Shown here: one piece after another, positions 24,295 to 36,549 of the stretch
Layout of the letters: the number at the start of each line of letters is the position of its first letter
How positions within the stretch are numbered: position 1 is the first letter of the stretch
Assembly: GCA_025677825.1 (NCBI GenBank)
Contig: JAIXMO010000011.1
Location: 407,001 to 471,000 of the forward strand
DNA from: Helicostylum pulchrum
Lineage: Eukaryota; Mucoromycota; Mucoromycetes; Mucorales; Mucoraceae
Reading direction: 5' to 3'
Length of the DNA stretch: 64,000 bases
Notes under the pieces: model-generated
Told to the model about the DNA's origin: nothing
The model's database searches: none
What the model saw: the letters and a program-made list of their open reading frames with translations, nothing else
Position numbers and translations under genes: made by a program

Positions 24295-26946
24295 TCAGAA
24301 CTCAATTATAAGTCTAAAGTTTCCATCAGTCTTTGCTTCCAAGTCGACAGTCATCATTTCTCCATCTGTAATATGTTCAGTAATAAATGTATCTTCTACC
24401 AGGACAAGTACATCACTATTAAAGTCAACATTTGTCTTCTTTCGCCTCCATAAAATTTCTGCAATTTTGGCGGGATGAATAGATAAAATGGCACTTAATC
24501 TGATTTTTAAATCATATATAGTGAGATTTTCAAGATAGACTTCGTGAGGAGTATTGAATTGATGGCGAGTCCATACGTAGAAACATAGTGTAGAAGGAGC
24601 AGAGGTTAATAATTTGCTGCGTGACTTTTTATCTGACGTTCGCATTGATGAAGACTTTTTTGTTACGCCCTTCATATCACGCTTGCGTTTAGATTGTGTC
24701 GATCCGTTTGTTGACGAGGCTATCATATTAATCAGGTTAGTTGCAGCTTCTGACTCATCGAAATCTTCCATCATGATATCGGGAGATGAGGGGATTTCGG
24801 TCAAGATACTGGTTGATTGATAGGTTTGATTAATCATTGGCCATAAGGGATGTTGCTGAGGGTTACCATTTGTAGAAGCTGTATATATAAAAATGCTAGT
24901 TAGTTGCTTGTTTAATTTTAATAAGGTTGTAACTCGTACCAATAATTTTCTCCTTTTGTTTTTCGATTTGTTTCTTATCGTCTTTGTTTTTACGTTCAGC
25001 ACCCTAAATATTATAAAAGGTTTAGTTGGTAAAAATGACATGTGTTTTATATATATTGTTTCTTTTTTTTTACCTTATCCCTAAACAATTTAATTTTGCA
25101 GTAGCTAAACTCTTTATATTGGAAGGCGTCTTGGTCACATGAACTGATCTTTTCAAATGATCCCCTATACAACATAGAGTCTTCTGGTAATGACATATAG
25201 CTCATATTAGTCTCCACAACACACCTTAAGGGAATTCCCTTAACTCCTTTGATTCTTGAAAAATCAGTAGACAAACAATTGAAGCGAACATAGATTTTAG
25301 CACCGAATCTGCTATGCCAATCAAATGATATACGATCAAATGATACGAGTCGTATATTATAGATTCCCGTGGTTTGGTTCGTGTCTAAATCAATGGCTCT
25401 TGCTTCTTTAGGGATTTCTTGTTGACTAATCCAATATTTCCAATAACTCTCTGCAATTTGACGATGACTTGGTTCATGGAACGCAATGGATATTGTGCTC
25501 GTCATTGTGTTTGTAGGGTGTTGATGATTTTCTTGTTGAGAAGTAGCGCTTAAATCCAATAGGTAAGCTTGACCACGATTGAGATAAGTTACCGGTTGTT
25601 CATCGTGTTTCTTTTTGACTGCAGTAGATGCTAAAAAAAACCAAAAAAGAAAATTTAGTCGGGTTACAGAAAAATAAAAAATATCGATATATTACCATGA
25701 AGTACAACGTTAAATTGAGATAATTTACTACGTAAAAAAAATGGGAGTGTTATTTCTTTTATACTATATATTGACAGTTCCCCACAAAATATTTCTCCTA
25801 TGTTATTTATTCAGCCCCTACTCCCTTCCTACTGTTTTTTTTTCGCCCCTTGTTTATATAGTCTGTTTAAAATATATTTGTTTTTACTTACGTCTGTTCT
25901 GTTGAGATTTGGTTAAAGTCTTTATCATCTTGGTAGGCTTGATAATATTGCTGTTGTGAATCCATTGAATTGGCCAAATTTTTGATAGCATTCTCTTCTT
26001 CTACAACCATCATTTCCTCTTTTTTTATTAAATGGGAGTGCTGTGGAGGTGAAGAAGAAGACGAAGAAGATAGAAATTGTTGATATATTTCTTGCTGTTC
26101 CGTGAAAGGGGAAAGTCTTGCATTGGCACTTTTGAACCGAGGATGATATTTTTCTCCCTTATTGACATAAGGTGTAGTAAGGCTAGGTTTTTGACCAAAC
26201 ATGTCGATGGTAGTTTGATGATGAGAAGGAGGGGGAGGGGGAGGTAATGAAAAGATGTTCATAAGGTTACCATGGTTTAACTGAGGTTTTCTGTTATGAA
26301 GTAAAAAATCAGAAGAGAATTGGTTGTTTAATTTTGTAGTAGGCGTAGAAGTTGCTACCATCATATTTGCCATCTGGTTATCATCTGTAGTTGACCAGCT
26401 CATTGTTGGTTGATATACGGTTTCGTTACGTTGGATTGTATTTGTCATGCCATCCGGGAAGTTCTCGTAACCTTCATAAGTTGAATACGGAGGAGCAACA
26501 GTTGCGGGTCCATTCATTGGAGCGTATAGATCGTCACGTTGAGGAATAAATGAAGGTTGGGGTGACTTGCTGAATGACCAGTCAGGGTTACGAAATGTCA
26601 AATTGGCATGATGCTGTTGTTGATGGTGTTGTTCATCCATAATAGTATTTATTGATGTATCTTGGTAATGACTGTAGTAGTTGTATAAGAAACTTTTTTA
26701 TATAAATAAAAGAAAGAAGAATGGAATAAATAAAAAAAGCGAATTAGTTTTCGATTTTATAAATGAAGTGGTTGCACATGCAGTGTAATATGTAAACAGG
26801 TTTTTTTTTTGCATATTTTTAATTTTCGACAAGGTTTTTTTTTTTTACCTTTCGTTGTTATCGAATGACGGAGAAGAAGAAGAGGATGATGATTGCATTT
26901 CATCAGTTTCGTAATTAACGTTTTTGGATAAAAGGGTGGATAGCAT
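24295..26946 (-). CDS. CP2/grainyhead-family transcription factor
   Basis: Six exons (26946-26849, 26671-25892, 25727-25696, 25630-25074, 25003-24940, 24878-24295) give 704 aa. The first ~300 residues are Gln/Ser/Pro-rich and disordered. The CP2 DNA-binding domain starts near 317 (VTYLNRGQAYLLDL) and includes FDWHSRFGAKIYVRFNCLST, VKGIPLRCVVET and CKIKLFRDKGAERKNKDD, the last a hallmark of the grainyhead/CP2 fold. The C-terminal segment (LTIYDLKIRLSAIL... DGEMMTVDLE) looks like the family's ubiquitin-like dimerisation region. The first exon and the 32-bp third exon were found by phase matching. Fungal grainyhead proteins have been linked to cell-wall and spore-separation functions; that role here is inferred. 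Confidence 0.9.
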
Positions 26947-29338
26947 AGATCAGAAAGTTATTTATTGAAAGAGGAGTAAAAGAAGTTGAAGGAATGATTG
27001 ATAAATAAATGTATAAAAAAAGTAAGCTATAAAAAAAAAGAAAAGAGAAGTGAAAAAAAAAAAGTTCTTTATATAGTAAAATAAAATAAAATATCAAAGT
27101 GAAGAAAAAAGAAAAATAAATTGTTGTTGATTTATATGTCTATATAAATGGTGTTTCTTAAACAGATAGGGATATACTTATGTTTATATTGCACATTTTA
27201 TTTTACTTTGAATGGATGTAGTACGAGATTCGGAAGGCATATTTACCTTAATAATCCTTATAGTCGTATTTGTATCTTGTGCACGTTAGACGCCAATTTT
27301 TTTTAATTTAAAAAAAGAATACATTATTTTAGATACACACATAATCTTATTACGAATAAAAATATAAAAAAAAAGTGTAAATACTGAACACACAGAATAG
27401 TAAGGGTAGCACAAAGAGTCTTGAGATATAAATTTAGATTTTAAATATAGATATGCCGTATCATGTACATATTATATAACGCAAAGACAATGTTGAGGGG
27501 CCAGTAAAGATCATCATTTTATTCTGGCAGCAAGCATCTTTTGACAAAGTTAGCTTGACTAAAATAAAGCAGTGGCAATTAAGCACAATAACATAGTTGT
27601 TTTCGGTCAATTGAAATAAGGAGTAAAAAAATAAAATTTATAATGACAGGATATAACCCATAAACACTATCCTAGGTTAAAGCTAAAATAAAATATAAAA
27701 CTAGAATTGTAAAAAACGGAGTACATAAAAGGAGGTGTTTCGTAACTATGTCTATACACTATGATCTATTAAAACTTTATACAGAACATAAGTTTCCCTT
27801 CCCCTTTTGTACCTCCACTTCTTCAAAAGAGGAGAGAGGTATCGAGCTCAATCTCTACAAATAAAGAAATTAAAGATGCGGTTATGAACGTATAGTTGAT
27901 ATAGAGTAATGCACTTTTTTTTTATTGTATTCTAATATATCTCCTATTACTCGTAGAACGATGATAGTTGACATGTTCCTATATAATAATTATAGATAAT
28001 TGACACTAACTTTACACGTACATTAAAAAAAAAAGTTTAAAAAATATGTTCTGTGTTTACGCGATTTTGTTTATTCTCCCTTGTATCTTACTACTGCTCC
28101 TAAAACGAAACTGTAATACATATTTATTTTTATGTCTGCCATGTATGTAAATGAAATCACGGTCTTTGAAAACGCTACATTTCTGCTATTCCATGTAGGT
28201 CGTTTTATTTCTACAATTGTAAGGGATCTACAGGTGAGAGGAATGATGCCTTGATTGTACAGTGATCAAAAGGTCTGTGGTAAAATAATATTGATCATAT
28301 ATCTTACTAAATTTAGATAAATCTAAAGAAAAAAAACTGATGCCCTACGACCCCCAAATTCCTCCTTTTAACTTAAGGAAAAAAATCCAAGTATAGTTAC
28401 CAATCATTTACGCCATCGATCAATTTTGTAAGGAAACTCTCTCTATATATATAATTACGTATATATTATTTTATTTTACTTTCTCATGTACGGCACCAGT
28501 ATTTCCTAAGCATTAACTTTAAATTACCTTCTGTTACTAAACACACTAAATAAAGGGAAGTAAATAGAACATTTCCAAGCATAAATTAGCTCTATAAAGT
28601 TTAACAGTAGTAACACAAGGATACAATCCCATAGCATGGGTTTCTATGATGTACTTATTCTACATTTAATAACAAATGGGGCCGATCAACGCAATGGAAA
28701 TTGTTTCATGACATTCTCCACTGCTAAAACTTTCTTTGTTTTGAGATCGAATTGTTTACTTGAAGTATAATACAATCATTAAATAAATAAAAACAAAAAC
28801 ATGATGTTCGCGTTTCATGTACCATGTAGTACACATATACATCCGTCTCCTTAAAATACCTAGACTTTAATATATTCGTCGAAATTGAGTTGTGTGGTAA
28901 ATACAGAATATTACTTATTAACGAAAATTAAATGTGTAATGACGACTAATTTGGGATATAATATTGCTTTTCTCTCCTTGGCCGCTGTATACACTTGGCT
29001 TGTATTAGATATAAAAAAAAACTACCAGCGATGACGGGAGTAGTTTGTAACACCAGTTGAAACCTTATTACGTCAAGTATGTTGTAGAGGCTTAGTTTTT
29101 TGTTGTTTTTTTTTCGTTCAAAAGAGTTAGCTCATCACACTAATGGAACGCCATATCTTTTTTTTTTTATGTATATGAGTAATAACCGCTCTACTTTCCG
29201 AGATAATGTAGCTGCAATACACTCAATACTTTCGCCATCATTTTCGGACGATATGCCGTGATATCGGTTTAGCTTTTCAATGTTATTTATAAAGAGGTCT
29301 ACTCAATCTTCTTTATTTTTCCTTATTTTCTCTGTATC
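26947..29338. other. Long gene-poor intergenic region
   Basis: About 2.4 kb between the CP2 factor (minus) and the hydrolase (plus), so it holds both promoters. Sequence is AT-rich but not repetitive, and open frames are short and without recognisable domains. A TTTATAAAG box lies about 50 bp before the hydrolase ATG. A long upstream region is plausible for a developmentally regulated transcription factor, but no specific element is identifiable by eye. Confidence 0.5.
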
Positions 29339-30771
29339 ATGTTCTACAAAAAAGGAAAACAGTGCAAAATATTGGGATGTTGTGTAGCCTCAAAAAAGTA
29401 TTGTAAGCCCGAGTCACCTCTTCAAAAAGATAAACCCGACACGGTCTATCCAAGTCTGTGGCGAGAGGCATATCATATCAGCTTACTTTTACCTTTTAGT
29501 ATCGTGATGTTTTTTCGCGATATATACTCACATTCAATTCTCGGAAAGCCAAAGAGGTCTTCTTGGGACATAAAAACTACACTTGTTGTTGCGGCTTTGC
29601 ATGCTATACGTTCTTCGTTTCGAAATGGAGGCCTCAAACTTTGGAGATCCTTCGCAAGTATCCCCTATCACTTATCTAATACGGACCAATACCATTCTGC
29701 ATCTTTCAAAGTAAAAAAATTAGGTTTGCCTGGTATATTAAGTAATTTTGACTCTTACGAAAGTGGAACACGTGAAATTGATGCGCATTGGCTATTGCCT
29801 TTGGAGGAATCTAAAAATGACGAAGGAAAAATCGTTTTTTATTTACACGGTGGTGGATACTGCGCTAAAGATTGGCAAGCTTATTATACTTTGACTCAAC
29901 AACTATCAAAATATACGAAGCGTCCTGTTTTTTGTAAGACTTTTTCATATTTCTTTGGTTTTTATCTTACTGACATAATATGTAGCTTTAAATTATAGAC
30001 TTGCACCCGAAACTAGGTTTCCAGGGGCACTTGTAGACGCATTTCAAGGCTATAATCATCTAATTACAGAATACAAAATAAATCCTAAAGATATTGCTAT
30101 TGTGGGAGATTCCGCAGGGGGCGGTTTAGCTATGGCGCTTTTAGTTTATTTGCGCGATCATGCTTACCCACTTCCAGAAACTTCTATTCTAATCTCAGTA
30201 AGTTTCAATTGTTTTTTTTAAAAATAATAATAACAAACTGACTGTTTTGTTTATATCAGCCCTGGGTTGATCTCACGTATAGTCATCAAAGCTGGGTAAA
30301 TGCAGAGGGTCATGATTATTTACCTTCGCGTCCAGATTTTACCGCTCTTATGAACCCTGCTCGGTTTTACTTGGGGCCTGAGCAATATTATAAATTAGGT
30401 AAACACCCGTACGCTTCACCTTTATTCATGGAAGATTACGATAATTTGCCTCCTATCCTAATTCAGTCTGGCGGCAGTGAGACAATGACGGACGAAGTAC
30501 GCACTTTCGCAGACAAGTTCATTGAATGTAGAAATACAATGTCTAAACACGAAGAATATGAGGTATAATTACATATATAAACTATACATGTATACAAATA
30601 AATATATCTAACCTATCTGCTCAAACGCGTACACAACAGGATATGATACATGATTTTCAAGCATACCCACTTTCAAAGTCTGACATCGCATTCTCGAATA
30701 TTCAAAAATGGGTCACTTTAGATATAAAACAACCTAGAAAACCATATAGTACACACAGAGAAATTATTTAA
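29339..30771 (+). CDS. Alpha/beta hydrolase, hormone-sensitive-lipase-like esterase
   Basis: Four exons (29339-29933, 29986-30197, 30260-30562, 30640-30771) give 413 aa. The oxyanion-hole motif YLHGGGYC is at about 168-175. LNYRLAPETRFPGALVD follows, then the nucleophile elbow GDSAGGG with Ser about 241. The acid lies in the SGGSETMTDE region and the catalytic His in DMIHDF (about 374). These are the hallmarks of the GDXG/HSL branch of carboxylesterases. A hydrophobic segment at about 46-60 may anchor it to a membrane. Several such fungal enzymes act as sterol or triacylglycerol esterases; the substrate here is unknown. It is followed by urease in the same direction. Confidence 0.88.
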
Positions 30772-30877
30772 GTAATACAATATTTTTTAAAATAAATTGA
30801 TGGGTTATAAGAAATATATATCTGGTATATATTTTTTACCGTCTATTCGAAATAGAAGATGTAACGTTCTTATTACT

Positions 30878-31007
30878 TTATCATGTTTATGATAAGAATA
30901 TAAAAAACAGATCAGGCCTGAAGCCGTCACATGCGACCAAATAGATAAAACTATCTCCCACTATCAATAAATAGGTAGATGGAGCAAACCGGTAAAATAA
31001 GCTTATC
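30878..31007. promoter_or_regulatory. GATA-motif cluster upstream of urease
   Basis: Six GATA cores on either strand fall within 130 bp, ending about 127 bp before the urease ATG: TTATCA at 30878, TGATAAG at 30890, GATAAA at 30944, TATC at 30952 and 30962, and CTTATC at 31002. Fungal nitrogen regulators of the AreA/NIT2 type bind HGATAR, often as close pairs. The first two form a close inverted pair. AT-rich sequence produces GATA cores by chance, so this is suggestive only. Confidence 0.4.
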
Positions 31008-31133
31008 GTTTTTATTTTTTGATTTTCCGGTTTTTATTGTCCTACATAAATTTTTAATAAATCAAAAAAACCTAAAATATAAGTCCACTTTTTTTTTTCG
31101 TTTGTTTGCTATTTTTACCTCTTTCATTGAACT

Positions 31134-34100
31134 ATGCATTTAATACCGCGAGAGTTAGATAAATTATTACTACATCAAGGTAAAATAAAATTTATATTTC
31201 AATTCATACTACAAGATTTTATTTTATAACAAAAAGAAACTGTTTTGTAGTTGGAGTTGTTGCTCAAAAGAGATTAGCCCGTGGTGTCAGGTTAAACCGG
31301 ACTGAAGCCACTGCATTAATTGCATCTCAATTACTGGAAATGATGAGAGATGGTTGTTATTCCGTGGCACAATTAATGGACATTGGTAAGCAAATGTTGG
31401 GCAGAAGACATGTTATGGATGATGTCTTCCATACGTTACATGAGGTTCAAGTTGAAGGTACTTTTCCTGACGGAACTTATTTGGTGACCGTACATGATCC
31501 TATTTGTACAGAGAGTGGTAACTTGGAGATAGCGCTTTACGGCTCATTCTATCCGATTCCAGACGAAAACAAGTTTCCGTTGTTGCCTCAGACAGATCGT
31601 AAAGATGCTCCAGGTGCTATTATTGTCAAACCTGGTAAAATTCATTTAAATGTTGGAAGAAAAAGATTATCCATATCCGTTACGAATTATGGTGATCGAC
31701 CTATTCAGGTAATATTACATGGTAACACATAAATACAGGGTACTTAACATTTCTTGGCAAATGTATAGGTGGGATCTCATTTCCATTTTATTGAATCCAA
31801 TTCAGCGCTTCACTTTAACAGAGCTCTTAGTTATGGTATGCGACTTGACATTCCAGCGGGTTCTGCTATTCGGTTCGAACCAGGAGATTTTAAAACCGTA
31901 ACATTAGTTGAAATTTCTGGCAACAAGGTCATTACTGGTGGTAACGGTTTAGCATCTGGTCCCGTTGATTTTATCCGATTGCCTCAAATTATGGAGTCGT
32001 TGGGTATCAAAGGTTTTATGAATGACGCAAATGCACCTTTGCTTCCTACACATGAACCTGCTACTTTGGACAAGGAATACTATGCAGGCCACTTTGGGCC
32101 AACCACGGGCGATTTAGTTCGCCTTGGTGATACGGAACTTTGGGCGCGCGTTGAAAAGGATTTTACAGTATATGGTGATGAATGTAAGTTTGGAGGTGGT
32201 AAAGTATTACGTGAAGGTATGGGTCAAGCAACGGCAAGATTGGATCATGAAGTATTGGATTTAGTGATTACCAATGCCATGATTATCGATTACACTGGCA
32301 TTTATAAAGCCGATATCGGTATCAAAAAGGGTATTATCACAGGGATCGGAAAGGCAGGTAACCCAGATGTGATGGATGGCGTAACACCCGGTATGATTGT
32401 TGGAGCAGGTACAGAAGCATTGGCAGGTGAAGGTAAAATTTTTACGGCGGGTGCAATCGATTCTCATGTCCACTTTATTTGTCCTCAGTTGTGTTACGAG
32501 GTAAGTAATTGCTAATTAAGGGCGATCCCGCAGCGGGTTATTATTATTTTTATTCATACATGGCGAATTTTACTGTTTATAGGCTTTATCTAGCGGTGTT
32601 ACTACTATGATTGGTGGTGGAACTGGCCCTAACACTGGTACAAATGCCACAACGTGTACGCCAGGTAACCATCACATTGAAATGATGTTGAAAGCTACAG
32701 ATGATATTCCAATGAACTTTGGTTTTACGGGTAAAGGAAATTGCTCTTCTAAAGGAGAATTGGTAGAACATATCAGAGCAGGATGTTTGGGGTACGTGTG
32801 AATATTTCTTAAAAAAGAAAGACGCTTTAACTGATGTATTTTACATTCCCGTTAGCCTTAAAATTCATGAGGATTGGGGGGTAAGTCAATATATTACCGT
32901 TTTGGCAATATCTACACTCAGAAGGTTTTTAATTATTCGTTCTTACATTAGGCAACTCCAGCGGCTATTGATGCATGTCTACAAGTTTCCGATGAGTACG
33001 ACGTTCAGGTAAATGACTTCGCATTCTTTTTTAAGCGGAACTTACTGATTTTTTTTAAAAATATTATAGACAACAATCCATACAGATACATTAAACGAAG
33101 CAGGCTTTGTAGAATCAACAATTGCAGCATTTAAGGGTAGAACTATTCATACGTATCATAGTGAAGGTGCTGGTGGTGGTCACGCTCCCGATAGTAAGTA
33201 CATTTAAATTTTTATCACGATTTAATTTATTAAATTCTATATATAGTTATGACGGTTTGTAGTGAGCCTAACGTATTACCATCATCCACAAATCCCACAC
33301 GTCCTTTCACAGCCAATACATTAGATGAGCACGTCGATATGTTAATGGTATGCCATCATTTATCTAAATCAATTCCAGAAGATGTCGCGTTTGCCGAGAG
33401 TAGAATCAGAGCGGAAACAATTGCTGCGGAGGATGTGTTGCATGATATGGGTGCTATCAGTATGATTAGTTCTGATGCTCAAGCTATGGGTAGAGCCGGT
33501 GAAGTCATTCTTCGTACTTGGAAGACTGCTAGTAAAATGAAGCAACAAAGAGGCACTTTGCGGGAGGATAAGGATTTAGAAGGCGATAATTTCAGAATCA
33601 GACGGTACATCGCTAAATATACTATTAATGTGTAAGCTGAAGAAAAAAAAAGTGTAGTATTAACACGAGAAATATTATTTCTAACAAACTGGGTAAATTA
33701 GTGCTCTGTCTCATGGTGTCAGTCACCTTATCGGTTCTATTGAAGTAGGAAAGGTTGCAGACTTAGTTTGCTTTTCACCTGAATACTTTGGCTCTAAGCC
33801 AGAGCTTATTTTAAAGGCCGGTATTATTGTGTGGGGACAGATGGGTAAGTTTTTGATTGGACACATTGATGAATTTTTAGAAAAACTTAAAAAAAAATTA
33901 TGCACATAGGTGATGCCAATGGATCCATTCCGACAACACAGCCAATTATATCCAGACCAATGTACGGTGCAAATGCTTCTTGTTTATCGACATCATGTTT
34001 TGCATTTGTCTCTCAGTTATCGCTGGATGAAGGAGTCGTGCAATCATATAACCTTCGTAAGAAGACAGAAGCAGTCAAGGGATGTCGTACAATATCAAAG

Positions 34101-34238
34101 AAGGATATGCACTTAAATGACGCTATGCCCAAGCTTACAGTAGACCCTGAAACCTACAAAGTTACAGCGGATGGGGAAGAATGTGTGTGCGACCCTGTCT
34201 CAAAATTACCTTTAACACAATCTATATACCTCTTTTAA
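31134..34238 (+). CDS. Urease, single-chain fungal type
   Basis: Ten exons (31134-31179, 31251-31708, 31769-32500, 32583-32791, 32856-32880, 32952-33008, 33070-33193, 33247-33631, 33702-33844, 33910-34238) give 835 aa, the usual fungal and plant length. Gamma, beta and alpha domains are fused in order. Nickel-site residues are all visible: His401 and His403 (SHVHFICPQ), carbamylated Lys484 in LKIHEDWG, His513 (TIHTDTL), His539 ([13 protein letters not shown]), and the flap Cys586 in MVCHHL. Numbers are offset by about 6 from jack bean urease. It hydrolyses urea to ammonia and carbamate, in the cytosol, and needs accessory proteins for nickel, none of which are encoded in this window. Exon 5 (25 bp) carries the Lys and is easily missed. 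Confidence 0.96.
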
Positions 34239-35151
34239 GTCTCTCCTTGTAAATAAAAACAAATGAAAAAAAAAAATCTTTTTCCCTTCCATGTATTTCT
34301 TTTTAATCTTATTCGTCATTTATAAATACATTTTTTAAATGGCGTAAATATTTAAACGCCTATTTTTTTCTGATGGTTTTTGAGCGGGGAGAAGAAAGGT
34401 TCAAGTTTATGAATTTTAATCAGTAAATCCAGTGAGGGCTGGTACCATTGCTAGATCAATAGTTAAAAGCGTTTAATGAGCTAAGCTTTTATTTATAAAG
34501 TGGGCTTTTTTTAAAAAAAAGAAAAAGAAAAAAACCAAACTTATCGTGTGATTTGATAAGCAAATAAGCTAGTGAAAGTAAATCAACATTTCTTTGGATA
34601 TATTTCGCATTCAAACAATGACTGCCTAGAGCATAAATGGCTACTTTTTTTTCTGAGATTTAATTATAAGAAAATCATGTATCGAACAAATAGGATGTAG
34701 TTCGTAACTTTTCTTGCACTTGAAAATAGTTCAATAATCACTTTAAAAAGATAGCGTGTCATGGTTATATTGAGTAGATCAAGATCGACTCCGGGAATGT
34801 GTCAGCCATCTGGTATATTGCTCAGGCAATTTTCTTATGTTTCAGTCACAGGGTGAATAAAATGATAGTATAGTATAAAATTCAAAGAAAAAAAAAAGTA
34901 TTCTTCAAAAGTCGAGTTCGATTACAGTTATACAGAAATTAGAGGTTAAAATGTTTATTCTTTTCTGTATAGTTGATAAAGTCATAAATACTGTAGAAAT
35001 AAAATGCGTTGTATTACAAGTGTGTTTTTTTATAGGATACATTTTAAATGGCTGAGTAAGAACAGAAATTCTCTATAAATGGGATTAAACTCACACATCT
35101 TCCTTTTTTTTTTCTTTTTTAAACGTTTTGGAGAATATAATCAAGGAAACC
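34239..35151. other. Intergenic region with TATA box
   Basis: About 900 bp, no gene. A TATAAATGG box at about 35073 lies roughly 78 bp before the ATG of the next small ORF, followed by a pyrimidine tract at 35100-35120, together resembling a core promoter. Confidence 0.5.
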
Positions 35152-35484
35152 ATGTGCTCTCGCTTTACAGAAATTTTTGATTTCAATAAGACCTGGGAAA
35201 ATTGTCAATCAGATTCCAGTTTACCATCTTCTTGGACGAGTGGAGACACACTTTTCTCATCTACCGAAACATTAGGCAGTCCAGTACGGGAAATTGACAG
35301 TTTTTCTAAGTTGCACGCAAAAGAGGTGCCTAAAAACTCTGTATTGTATCAAACACAGTCTTGCGCTGTATTCCCAACAGGTGATGAGCAGCTTCCATGC
35401 TCATCAAAGCAACAGTTGAAATTGAAACTGAAACGATTTTTGACAACTATCGGAAACGGTCGTCGTCAAGAAAAATCCAATTAA
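35152..35484 (+). CDS. Small hypothetical protein
   Basis: A single-exon 110-aa ORF (the frame is open to a TTG at 35128, but the ATG at 35152 follows AAACC and is preferred). Composition is protein-like, Ser/Thr/Asp-rich in the first two thirds and basic at the end (KLKLKRFLTTIG). Phe-Asp and Trp residues near the start (FTEIFDFNKTWENC) could be a short interaction motif. No domain, signal peptide or membrane segment is seen. A TATA box and pyrimidine tract upstream support expression. I do not recognise it. Confidence 0.5.
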   Translation: MCSRFTEIFDFNKTWENCQSDSSLPSSWTSGDTLFSSTETLGSPVREIDSFSKLHAKEVPKNSVLYQTQSCAVFPTGDEQLPCSSKQQLKLKLKRFLTTIGNGRRQEKSN

Positions 35485-36514
35485 ACACTGGCATTTCTCA
35501 TTTATATTGCTAATATACCCCCCCCTCCTCCTCCTTCTTCTTCCCTTACTCGCACTAGCTTACATATTTTATTTTCACTATTATTACCGAATTACTATCT
35601 TCACCACTATTAAATAAATTTATATATATTAGATCCCTTTTTTTTGGCTGAGAGATCGATTTGAAATGTACAACTAATTGGGGGCTTCCATATCTGACTG
35701 GATTTTACAGAAGTATGAAGGGGACTAACGACTCTCTTTTTATCTATTTTTAAATGAACCTCCATTTGAATGTAGATAACATTTTAAACCTTACTTAGCC
35801 TCTCAATTTTTTCTCGAATATAAAGTTTATAGCAGTTTTACATATAAAAAAAGCTAGAGCATACAGAGTCGTTTCAATTCGTCGTCTACAGCGAGATTTT
35901 GTGTTCTGTGATCGGCACTTTGAATCTCTAAAAATCCCAGATTTCTTCAAATAAGTAAAATAATTAGGACAGTTGCCTATTTTTATCTAAATATAGTTAA
36001 TATGTGTTACCTTGATAATGTTCCTGGCTCATGTAGCGGTAGGGTTCGAGGTACGGGAAAATAATCTTCATTATTGCAGATGAAGAGCCCCATAATGACG
36101 GTTGATATACTTAATAACTTGTTACAATGGAATCGCAGTGATTTGTGGCAGCTCTTATCATATACAATAAACGATCACCAACTTTGCAGTTGCGGTTTCT
36201 ATAATAGCCAGCATTTTCCTAGCAACTTGCTCCATTTTCGTTATATCGCTATCGCTGCCATTGTCATTATTTTCGTCGCTGTTTCCATGATCACTGCTAT
36301 CGTCGATTATGGTTGCTAATGGGAAGTATCTCCCGCTAAGATTCTTAAAGTTTCAGAAGTGTCAGTTATAATCACTCCTATACGGATTACTGTAGGACAG
36401 AATGGATCGTGTCCGTGTATGCGGCAGTGAGACCGCTTTTTGTAAAAAATTTGGGAGAAATTTACACAGTCTGTAAAAAAAAACCCCCCTGGTTACTTAT
36501 CAAACACATAAAAT

Positions 36515-36549
<35 letters not shown>

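Noticed and set aside
36000..36060. Possible tRNA (GGGTTCGAGGTACGG)
   Set aside because: Only part of a B-box is present, with no A-box or cloverleaf pairing upstream.
36074..36319. 81-codon frame with one hydrophobic segment
   Set aside because: Isolated, no promoter signal, no splice partner and no family resemblance.
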